Assembly: GCA_002425705.1 (NCBI GenBank)
Contig: DIMT01000035.1
Coordinates: forward strand, 1 to 18,329
Direction: 5' to 3'
DNA from: Firmicutes bacterium UBA5559
GTDB taxonomy: Bacteria > Bacillota > Clostridia > Peptostreptococcales > Anaerovoracaceae
Length of the DNA: 18,329 nucleotides
Below are positions 6,513 to 12,805 of the stretch, in pieces (the stretch's first letter is position 1; the number at the start of each line of letters is the position of its first letter). Below the pieces are notes generated by a model that was not told the DNA's origin, did no database searches, and saw nothing but the letters and a program-made list of their open reading frames with translations. A program made the translations under genes and the position numbers.

Positions 6513-8033
6513 ATGTATCAGGCACTGTACCGGACTTACCGGCCCGAAACCTTTGAAGGGCTCATGGGTCAGGAGCATATCATCCGAATATTAAAGAATC
6601 AGCTGGAAACCGGCACCACCAGCCATGCTTATCTGTTTTCCGGAACCAGAGGAACAGGGAAAACCACCGTAGCGAGGATCCTGGCCAAGGGCCTCAACTG
6701 TATGGGGGAGGGAAACCGGCCCTGCGGGACCTGCAGCAGCTGCAGGGAAATCCGGGATGGCCTGTTTCTTGATGTAATTGAAATCGATGCGGCATCCAAC
6801 AACGGAGTCGACAATATTCGAGAACTCCGGGAGAGTGTCAAATACCCGCCCTCTGTAGGGAGAAAAAAGGTCTATATCATCGATGAAGTCCACATGCTCT
6901 CTCCGGGAGCCTTCAACGCCCTTCTCAAGACTCTGGAGGAACCACCAGAATATGTGACCTTTATTCTGGCTACCACAGAATTGCAAAAACTTCCGGCCAC
7001 CATCCTCTCCCGATGTCTGCGGCTGGATTTCCGACGGGTATCGGAAAAAAGCCTGAAGGAAGGTATCCAGCGGATCTGCGGAGAGCTGGGGGTAGTCATG
7101 GAGGAAGATGCCACCGGCGTCATCGCAGCAGCAGCCGACGGATCCGTCCGGGACTGCCTGAGCATTCTGGATCAGTGTACCGCTGCCGGATCCGGCCGGG
7201 TCACCCGTCAGGATGTATTGGAAGTGCTGGGCACCCCGGGAGAAGAAATATTCATCGAGTGGACCGATAGGATTCTGAGACACCAGATTCCGGAGGCTCT
7301 CCAGATGCTGGATACGCTTTTAGGAGAAGGGAAGGAAGTCCGTCAGCTGATGAAGGACTGGATCAGTCATTATCGAAACCTGATGCTTACCAAATTCATG
7401 AAGAATCCGGAAGACCTGATCAACCTTTCTAAAGAAAATGTGGAAAGGATACGGGAACAGAGCCAGCGGACGGATATGGCAGAAATCAGCGATGCCATCC
7501 TTCAGCTTTCCCGAACCCTGCAGGACGCCCGGTGGAGTACCCAGCCCAGGATCCTGCTGGAAGTGGCTATCGTCACCCTGGCATCGGGAATGGCCGATCA
7601 GCCGCCCTTGATCCGACCGGCAGCACCTCCGGCACCGAAGGCTTCCCCAGTCCCGAAGGCTTCCCCGGCGCCGACAGTTCCGAAGGCAACTGAAACCTCA
7701 TCTGTCCCGGACACGGACGGACTGTGGCACCGGATTTTTGAAGACGGAGAAGCAATGAAAAGCAGCTATAACCTGATTCGGACCTGCACCTCTCTTCAGA
7801 GCGTGGGGGAAACGGAGTTTACGGTTGCAGCCACCTCTGAGATTAAAAAACAGTATGTCCTGGACAACAAGGATGGGCTGGAGAAGCTGATGGAAAAGCA
7901 TACAGGCCGATTCCGCAGTTTGCGGTGCATCGTTGGGGGAGAAGGAGAGGGCCAGGCCGGTGGCAGGGACACCCTGGAAGAACGGAAAGCCCGAATTGAA
8001 AATGCATTCAACATTCATGTTGAAATAGAATAA
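6513..8033 (+). CDS. dnaX: DNA polymerase III subunit gamma/tau
   Basis: 506-residue clamp-loader ATPase of the replisome. The AAA+ core shows Walker A GTRGTGKT (44-51), the DnaX zinc module (Cys63, 71, 74, 77), the IEIDAASNNGVDNIREL signature (89-105), Walker B IIDEVH (122-127) and the sensor/arginine-finger SRC (166-168). Residues ~180-360 fit the lid and oligomerisation domains. A Pro/Ala/Lys linker (~362-400) follows and contains a repeated Pro-Lys-Ala-Ser-Pro unit. A C-terminal domain (~400-506) probably contacts the polymerase. The ATG at 6513 is chosen because homologues begin Met-Tyr-Gln-Ala-Leu-Tyr and a purine-rich AGGATGGGGG (6498-6507) precedes it; upstream in-frame ATGs at 6432 and 6501 lie inside the SRP RNA and the ribosome binding site respectively. 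ybaB follows after 55 bases. Confidence 0.96.
   Translation: MYQALYRTYRPETFEGLMGQEHIIRILKNQLETGTTSHAYLFSGTRGTGKTTVARILAKGLNCMGEGNRPCGTCSSCREIRDGLFLDVIEIDAASNNGVDNIRELRESVKYPPSVGRKKVYIIDEVHMLSPGAFNALLKTLEEPPEYVTFILATTELQKLPATILSRCLRLDFRRVSEKSLKEGIQRICGELGVVMEEDATGVIAAAADGSVRDCLSILDQCTAAGSGRVTRQDVLEVLGTPGEEIFIEWTDRILRHQIPEALQMLDTLLGEGKEVRQLMKDWISHYRNLMLTKFMKNPEDLINLSKENVERIREQSQRTDMAEISDAILQLSRTLQDARWSTQPRILLEVAIVTLASGMADQPPLIRPAAPPAPKASPVPKASPAPTVPKATETSSVPDTDGLWHRIFEDGEAMKSSYNLIRTCTSLQSVGETEFTVAATSEIKKQYVLDNKDGLEKLMEKHTGRFRSLRCIVGGEGEGQAGGRDTLEERKARIENAFNIHVEIE
7635..7666 (+). repeat. 18-bp-period direct repeat in the dnaX linker
   Basis: CCGAAGGCTTCCCC occurs at 7635-7648 and again at 7653-7666, with a partial third copy (CCGAAGGC) near 7680. 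The repeat encodes Pro-Lys-Ala-Ser-Pro units in the flexible DnaX linker and probably arose by slippage. It does not interrupt the reading frame. Confidence 0.7.
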
Positions 8034-8088
8034 AATCATGGATCCTGGCCGGACAGCCAGGGAAGGAATAGGAAGGACGGTAAAACCA

Positions 8089-8445
8089 ATGGGAAAAGGT
8101 ATGAGAGCCGGCAAGAAGCCGGGAGGCGGCGGACAGGCAAACATGCAGAAACAGATGCAGCAGGTACAGGCCATGCAGCGCCGCATGGAGGAAATGCAGG
8201 AAGAAATCAATAAAATGGAAACTACTGCTACTGCAGGAGGCGGAGCCGTATCCATCACCGTGAACGGAGAAAAGATGATCACGGCCATTCAGATTAAGCC
8301 GGAGGTCGTGGATCCGGAGGATGTGGAAATGCTCCAGGATCTGATCATGGTGGCAGCCAATGAAGCCATCCGGCAAATGGAAGAAATTGCCAACGGTGAA
8401 ATGAACAAGCTGACGGGAGGATTGCAGCTCCCAGGCATGATGTAA
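8089..8445 (+). CDS. ybaB: YbaB/EbfC family nucleoid-associated protein
   Basis: 118-residue member of the YbaB/EbfC DNA-binding family: small dimeric, tweezers-shaped nucleoid proteins encoded between dnaX and recR in very many bacteria. The N-terminus is Gly/Lys-rich (1-17). It is followed by a Gln/Met-rich amphipathic helix (MQKQMQQVQAMQRRMEEMQE, 19-38), the conserved strands around GGAVSITVNGEKMITAIQI (51-69) and the helix NEAIRQMEEIANGEMNKLTGG (beginning at Asn91), ending in LPGMM. The ATG at 8089 is preferred over the in-frame 8038 because GGAAGGACGG (8071-8080) sits 8 bases before it and the extra 17 residues do not look like the family. Its stop overlaps the recR start by one base (TAATG), indicating translational coupling. 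Confidence 0.94.
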   Translation: MGKGMRAGKKPGGGGQANMQKQMQQVQAMQRRMEEMQEEINKMETTATAGGGAVSITVNGEKMITAIQIKPEVVDPEDVEMLQDLIMVAANEAIRQMEEIANGEMNKLTGGLQLPGMM

Positions 8446-9044
8446 TGAAGTATTATTCTAAACCATTAAACAACCTGATCAATGAACTGGCCAGGCTGCC
8501 CGGGATCGGAAGCAAATCCGCCCAGCGGCTGGCTTTTCATTTGCTGGCAGTAGAAGAGAAGGAAGCCATGTCCTTATCCAGGGCTATCGCGGAAGCTCGG
8601 GAAACCATGCGGTATTGCAGCCGGTGCGGAAATCTGACCGATCAGGATCCCTGCCTGATCTGCCGGGACGACAGCCGGGACCAGAAGATCATCTGTGTGG
8701 TGGAAAGCCCCAAGGATGTGGCCGCCATCGAGAGGATGAAGGAGTACCGGGGCCTATACCATGTGCTTCACGGAGCTATTTCTCCCATGGACGGCATCGG
8801 ACCGGAGGATATCAACCTCAAATCCCTGATTCAGCGGCTTCAGGCTTCCGAGGTGGAAGAGTTGATTCTGGCCACCAATCCTACCATAGAAGGAGAGGCC
8901 ACCGCCATGTACATCGCCAGGCTGATCAAGCCTGCCGGCATCCGGGTATCCAGGATAGCCCACGGTGTTCCAGTGGGAGGGGATCTGGATTATACCGATG
9001 AAATAACCCTGTCCAAGGCAATGGAGGGCCGTCGTCAATTATAA
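8445..9044 (+). CDS. recR: Recombination mediator RecR
   Basis: 199 residues, the normal RecR length. In order: helix-hairpin-helix LPGIGSKSAQRLAFHLL (18-34), Cys4 zinc finger (Cys58, 61, 70, 73), Toprim domain (~81-176, with the acidic VVESPKDVAAIER strand-loop) and the C-terminal Walker-B-like HGVPVGGDLDYTDEITL (173-189). RecR works with RecO (and RecF) to load RecA on SSB-coated gaps in daughter-strand repair. The start codon shares one base with the ybaB stop. No terminator is visible immediately after the stop, so some transcripts may continue into the following intergenic region. Confidence 0.97.
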   Translation: MKYYSKPLNNLINELARLPGIGSKSAQRLAFHLLAVEEKEAMSLSRAIAEARETMRYCSRCGNLTDQDPCLICRDDSRDQKIICVVESPKDVAAIERMKEYRGLYHVLHGAISPMDGIGPEDINLKSLIQRLQASEVEELILATNPTIEGEATAMYIARLIKPAGIRVSRIAHGVPVGGDLDYTDEITLSKAMEGRRQL

Positions 9045-9046
9045 TA

Positions 9047-9075
9047 TTGACAATTGAAAATAATGGTGTTAAATT
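9047..9075 (+). promoter_or_regulatory. Candidate promoter for the AAT-like permease
   Basis: A perfect TTGACA (9047-9052) is followed after 17 bases by TAAATT (9070-9075), preceded by an extended -10 TG (9067-9068). A start near 9082 would give a leader of about 210 bases before the permease ATG. The box begins three bases after the recR stop. The -10 is imperfect (4 of 6). Confidence 0.5.
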
Positions 9076-9152
9076 TATTCTATGCTACCCAGACGTTAAG
9101 TGTGCAAGAAAATCTTAAACCAAAAATATCAGAATATTCGAGCGAAATCATC

Positions 9153-9197
9153 AAAATCATCATCAAAAAACGACAAAACCATCATCATTTAAACGAC
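9153..9197 (+). repeat. Imperfect tandem repeat in the permease leader
   Basis: Two adjacent units, 9153-9174 (22 bases) and 9175-9197 (23 bases), share the pattern AAAA-N-CATCATCA-(AAA or TTT)-AACGAC. They lie in the AT-rich leader of the downstream permease, between its candidate promoter and its start codon. The function is not evident; a protein-binding site or simple slippage product are both possible. Confidence 0.55.
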
Positions 9198-9291
9198 ACA
9201 GGACTAGTTCAACACCAAGCGAAGGGCAGCCGCTTAATTCTGCAGCAGGATTCTAATCATATTTTTATGTGAGAAACAAGGAGGCAGAATT

Positions 9292-10791
9292 ATGTCAGAA
9301 GACAAAAAAGTCGTCACCCAGGTGGAGCACGTGGAGCAGGAAGTAACACTGCAGCGTGACATCAAGGGTTGGCAGGTCGGGATGATAGCTCTGGGAGGAG
9401 TTATCGGTTCTTGTTATTTCTTGGGTGTAGGCTGGACCATCAGCGTAATGGGGCCAGCGGTTATACTGGCATACGGATTGGTGGGCTTTATCGTATACGG
9501 TCTGATGATCGCGTATGGTGAACTGCTGGTAAACCTTCCCCGTAAAGGATCTTTCGTTGCTTATACCAATGAATTCCTGGGCGGTCCGGTATCGGTAGGT
9601 TTTGGATGGGCTTTCTGGTTCAACTGGGTTGCCTATGTGCCTTCTGAGGCTATTGCGGTATCCATCGTATTGAATTCCCTGATCCCGGGAAATATGTTCA
9701 TGTACTCCGTGGGAGCTTTGGCTGGTATTACAATCCTGAACTCTCTGCCGGTCAAAATGTTTGCCCGAGTTGAGTCTACTTTGGCCATGATCAAGGTTAT
9801 CACCATCGTGATGTTCATCTTGCTGGCTTTCGGTATTTGGGTTGGATTGTGGGGCAATGGCGGATATCTGGGCAGCCAGAATCTGATCAGCGATCCCATG
9901 GTAGGTATTTTCGACAACCTGTTCCCCTACGGCGGGCTGATTATCATCACCCTGATGGTAACCGTTCTGGTATCCTTCCAGGGAACCGAAATCGTGGGAC
10001 TGGCCGCTTCCGAAGCTCAGAATCCGGACAAAGCAATTCCCCGGGCTTGTAAGAGCGTAACCTACCGAATCATTGGCCTTTACCTGATTCCGATTTTATT
10101 GGTCATCCTGCTGGTTCCCTACGGAGAAGCAGACCTGGAAAATGGTTCCATCTTTGCGTACGCCCTGAATATGTACGGCTTACAATGGGCCGGCGGTATC
10201 CTTTCAGCCGTTGTTATGATTGCGGCCTTCAGTTGCGCCAACGCCGGTTTGTATGGTACAGTACGATGCATGTATGGTCTGGCCGTAGAAGGATTGGCAC
10301 CCAAGTTCCTGCTGAAACTGTCTGACAAGGGAACGCCGCGAAGAGCAGTTTACTTCACGATCATCCCCATGTGGGCGGTTCTGATGCTGGGATACTTCCT
10401 GCCGGATTCCAATTTCTATGCCTATCTGCTGACCATGTCCGGATTTACCGGAACCTTGGCTTGGGTGGGTATCATCGGATCCCAGATTGTATTCCGAAAG
10501 AGGCTGCGAAAGCGTGGCTATGACGTTACTCAGTTAAAAGCCAGAGTAAAGCACGAATGGATTCCCTGGTTTGCTATGATTGCTCAGCTGATCGGTCTGG
10601 GAGCCCTGGCCTTTGATGCTGAAATGGCACCGGTATTCCCCTTGGCATTATCTGCAGTAATAGGTCCGATGGTCGTCTATGTTGTCTTAAAGAAAATGGG
10701 CAAAACAAGACAGATCATTGCCCTGGATCCCACGGAAAAGACTTTTGATGAAGCATTCCCGGATCTGAACAGAAAAGCTATAAGCGAATAA
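9292..10791 (+). CDS. APC-superfamily amino acid permease (AAT-like)
   Basis: 499-residue polytopic membrane protein with about 12 predicted helices. The TM1 signature GGVIGSCYFLGVG (35-47) matches the GGxIGTGLFLGSG substrate-binding turn of amino acid transporters, and SFQGTEIVGLAASEAQNP (228-245) matches the TM6 FxGxExVGxxAxEaxNP motif of the AAT group, with AIPRA following (248-252). This predicts proton- or sodium-coupled uptake of an amino acid; the substrate cannot be told. The N-terminal ~25 residues are charged and the C-terminal ~35 cytoplasmic. The ATG at 9292 has AAGGAGG (9279-9285) upstream. It has its own probable promoter and a terminator just after it, so it is a single-gene unit. 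The Ser-Cys at 40-41, in place of the commoner Thr-Gly, lies in the substrate-site turn and may alter specificity. Confidence 0.92.
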   Translation: MSEDKKVVTQVEHVEQEVTLQRDIKGWQVGMIALGGVIGSCYFLGVGWTISVMGPAVILAYGLVGFIVYGLMIAYGELLVNLPRKGSFVAYTNEFLGGPVSVGFGWAFWFNWVAYVPSEAIAVSIVLNSLIPGNMFMYSVGALAGITILNSLPVKMFARVESTLAMIKVITIVMFILLAFGIWVGLWGNGGYLGSQNLISDPMVGIFDNLFPYGGLIIITLMVTVLVSFQGTEIVGLAASEAQNPDKAIPRACKSVTYRIIGLYLIPILLVILLVPYGEADLENGSIFAYALNMYGLQWAGGILSAVVMIAAFSCANAGLYGTVRCMYGLAVEGLAPKFLLKLSDKGTPRRAVYFTIIPMWAVLMLGYFLPDSNFYAYLLTMSGFTGTLAWVGIIGSQIVFRKRLRKRGYDVTQLKARVKHEWIPWFAMIAQLIGLGALAFDAEMAPVFPLALSAVIGPMVVYVVLKKMGKTRQIIALDPTEKTFDEAFPDLNRKAISE

Positions 10792-10800
10792 TTTCCAATA

Positions 10801-10830
10801 AAAGGAGCGGTTTCGACCGCTTCTTTTTTT
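10801..10830 (+). terminator. Intrinsic terminator after the AAT-like permease
   Basis: AGCGGT (10806-10811) pairs with ACCGCT (10816-10821) across a TTCG tetraloop. Flanking A's and G's extend the stem to about 11 pairs (10801-10811 with 10816-10826), and a run of T's continues to 10830. It begins 10 bases after the permease stop codon. Confidence 0.9.
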
Positions 10831-10879
10831 ACTATAAGGCATGTAACAAATCGATGTATCATAAGGAGCAAATTAGTAC

Positions 10880-10908
10880 TTGATAAATAGTCTGAAAAAT
10901 ATAATAAT
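10880..10908 (+). promoter_or_regulatory. Candidate promoter for the polyamine-type permease
   Basis: TTGATA (10880-10885) and AATAAT (10903-10908) are 17 bases apart. An alternative -10, TATAAT at 10900-10905, overlaps it but leaves only 14 bases to the same -35. The stretch is very AT-rich, so chance matches are likely. A promoter is expected here because of the terminator immediately upstream. Confidence 0.4.
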
Positions 10909-10954
10909 AAAATAATAAGGTAATTTTCGTCGTATTGAGTAAGGAGGGAATGGA

Positions 10955-12613
10955 ATGAACGATGTTGGAAACCGTGGTGCGGCCATGGATGTGGGTCAGC
11001 ACGGGTTAAAACAGCACGACATCAAGGTTTCGACAGTGGTCTTTATGATATTCTGTCTGGTTGCCGCCGGTGCCTATGGAATCGAAGAAATGATTCCGGA
11101 AGCCGGTCCGGGTCTTACCATCGTCATGCTGCTGCTGCTGCCGATTTTCTGGAGCACCCCGTTCAGTCTGGTGGCTGCCGAGCTGGGGTCTGCAAGACCT
11201 CAGGAGGGTGGTTATTACAAGTGGGTTCAGGAAGCTTGCGGAGAGTTCTGGGGCTTTCAGGCCGGATGGTGGAGAACCATATCCATCTATGTAGACCAAA
11301 CCTTGTATGTTATTTTGGCAGGGGGCTATCTGGCCAACCAGTTCGACCTGGGCTGGGGTGGGGAGTTTGCCGCCAAAGTCGCTATTATCCTGATTTTTAC
11401 TTACATCAATATTCGAGGCGTCCGGGATGTTGGTATCGTCAGCACCATTCTTTCCATTTTGGTCATGGCAGCCTTTGCCATGGTCGCCATCATCGGCTTT
11501 ATGAACTGGAACATGAATCCCATGGTTCCGTTCACGCCGGAACCGGTGGAAGCGGCTACCGACTGGATTTATTACATCGGATCCGGTATCGCCATCGGGA
11601 TGTGGATGTACTCGGGCTATGAATCCATGTCTACCATTGCCGGGGAGGTTAAAAATCCTCAGGTCATACCGAAAGCAACCCTGATTACAGTCCCCATCAT
11701 CGTAGCTGTATATGTGTTCCCCACCATTGGAGGACTGGCTTCCATCGGTGACTTTGAAAACTGGGGGACTTCAGCTGGTTCCACCGGCTACGCCGACGTA
11801 GCGACAACCTATCTGGGCCCAGCCTTCGGCATCTTCTTTGCGATTGTTGCCGTATTGGCCCAGTGCTCTATTTATAACACCTATATCGCCTCTGGATCCC
11901 GGGGATTCTTTGCCCTGGCGGATGACCATCTGGCACCGCCTATCCTGGTCAAGTGCGATAAGAAACATGGTGTTCCCTACGTGGCCGTATTATCGGTTGC
12001 CATCGTTAACCTGATTCTGTGCAGCTTTGAGTTTACAACCATCGTGGTTATTGACGTGTTCCTGTTGGTAGCCTCTTACGTCATGGTATTCATCTCTGCC
12101 CTGATTCTGAGAAAGCGTATTCCGGACAGCGAAAGGCCCTTCAAGATCCCGGGAGGTTATAGCTTCCTGGTAGTCCTGTGCGTCGTTCCGTCCATGATCG
12201 CCTTTGTCTCTTACTTCATCAACGGTACCGACTTCTTCATCGGCGGCATGCTGGGTATCATCTCCGGCCCGGTGATGTACATCATCTGGAAAAAGATGTA
12301 TGGCGGCCTGGCCAAGAAGGATCCGGTCAAGTTCCCGGTCAATCCCAAAACCGGCCTGGCAATCGGAGATATGAAGAAAATGGCCGCTACTTTCCTTGGA
12401 CTGGGCGGTATTGGATTCCTGGGTTATGTCTGGCTTCCCTGGTATGAAGGGGATTGGGGCCCGGAATATTATCTGGAAGAATACGGCTCCGGCTTGTTCA
12501 GCAACTTTGACGGCATGATTACCGCCATTCTGTATGCAGCCATTTTCGCCGTAGCCATCGGCCTGATCTGTGCCATGATCGCAGTTAAAGTCGAGCCGAA
12601 GAAAGCAGCATAA
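10955..12613 (+). CDS. APC permease, polyamine/H+ symporter (PHS)-like, with C-terminal extension
   Basis: 552 residues. Hallmarks of the PHS branch of APC transporters are AAGAYGIEEMI (37-47), PFSLVAAELGSARPQEGGYY (69-88), the FWGFQAGWW segment (98-106), a TM6 region MYSGYESMSTIAGEVKNPQ (218-236) and SRGFFALADDHLAP (315-328). Members import polyamines or amino acids with protons; the exact substrate is unknown. I count 12 core helices ending near residue 450, then a charged linker and two further hydrophobic stretches (~475-497 and ~520-545) flanking an acidic-aromatic loop (WYEGDWGPEYYLEEY, 496-510), giving about 14 segments rather than 12. The ATG at 10955 follows AAGGAGGGA (10941-10949). 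Terminators on both sides make it monocistronic. Confidence 0.9.
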   Translation: MNDVGNRGAAMDVGQHGLKQHDIKVSTVVFMIFCLVAAGAYGIEEMIPEAGPGLTIVMLLLLPIFWSTPFSLVAAELGSARPQEGGYYKWVQEACGEFWGFQAGWWRTISIYVDQTLYVILAGGYLANQFDLGWGGEFAAKVAIILIFTYINIRGVRDVGIVSTILSILVMAAFAMVAIIGFMNWNMNPMVPFTPEPVEAATDWIYYIGSGIAIGMWMYSGYESMSTIAGEVKNPQVIPKATLITVPIIVAVYVFPTIGGLASIGDFENWGTSAGSTGYADVATTYLGPAFGIFFAIVAVLAQCSIYNTYIASGSRGFFALADDHLAPPILVKCDKKHGVPYVAVLSVAIVNLILCSFEFTTIVVIDVFLLVASYVMVFISALILRKRIPDSERPFKIPGGYSFLVVLCVVPSMIAFVSYFINGTDFFIGGMLGIISGPVMYIIWKKMYGGLAKKDPVKFPVNPKTGLAIGDMKKMAATFLGLGGIGFLGYVWLPWYEGDWGPEYYLEEYGSGLFSNFDGMITAILYAAIFAVAIGLICAMIAVKVEPKKAA

Positions 12614-12648
12614 AAAATACGGAAAAATTAGCAAATATTCTGACAATG

Positions 12649-12697
12649 AACGCTGGAATTAAAGCCTGAAAAGGTTTAAATTCCAGCGTTTTTTTTA
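12649..12697 (+). terminator. Strong intrinsic terminator after the PHS-like permease
   Basis: A long stem pairs 12649-12667 with 12672-12690 (one A-A mismatch, one G-T pair) closed by a GAAA tetraloop (12668-12671), followed by T's to 12697. It separates the permease from the ech promoter. Confidence 0.93.
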
Positions 12698-12728
12698 TAC
12701 AAAATTTAATTGTATATTTTATGCAAAG

Positions 12729-12752
12729 CACTTGTTTTTTAATTAACAAGTG
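12729..12752 (+). promoter_or_regulatory. Rex-like operator over the ech promoter
   Basis: A perfect 8-bp inverted repeat, CACTTGTT (12729-12736) and AACAAGTG (12745-12752), is separated by eight bases. The inner 18 bases, TTGTTTTTTAATTAACAA (12732-12749), match the clostridial Rex operator pattern TTGTTAAnnnnTTAACAA at 12 of 14 specified positions. The site covers the -35 region and abuts the extended -10, where a repressor would block RNA polymerase. Rex is a repressor released by a high NADH/NAD+ ratio. No rex gene is in the window, so the assignment rests on the site alone. Confidence 0.65.
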
Positions 12753-12759
12753 TTATAAT
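12732..12759 (+). promoter_or_regulatory. Extended -10 promoter of the ech operon
   Basis: A perfect TATAAT (12754-12759) is preceded by TGT (12751-12753), forming an extended -10 element. A weak -35 (TTGTTT, 12732-12737) lies 16 bases upstream. The predicted start is near 12766, giving a leader of about 40 bases with AGGAGG (12795-12800) before the echA ATG at 12806. Confidence 0.8.
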
Positions 12760-12805
12760 GGCTATGGGCCATTGGGCTCAATCATGAAATATTTAGGAGG
12801 ATTAA

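Noticed and set aside
6863..6869. A AAA AAG heptamer in the correct frame in dnaX, identical to the E. coli dnaX frameshift slippery site.
   Set aside because: It lies just before Walker B (residue ~118) rather than after the ATPase core, and a -1 shift meets TGA within six codons. The product would be a useless ~120-residue fragment; no gamma-form signal is seen near the linker.
9054..9272. A 72-codon open frame between recR and the AAT-like permease, containing three consecutive His codons (possible leader peptide).
   Set aside because: It starts at TTG without a ribosome binding site, overlaps the candidate -10 box and has an AT-driven composition. Three His codons are too few for a classical His attenuator, and no attenuator hairpins are visible.
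9076..9291. T-box or amino acid riboswitch in the long permease leader.
   Set aside because: I could not find the conserved T-box sequence (AGGGTGGnACCGCG) or a terminator/antiterminator pair, and no other riboswitch core was recognisable.
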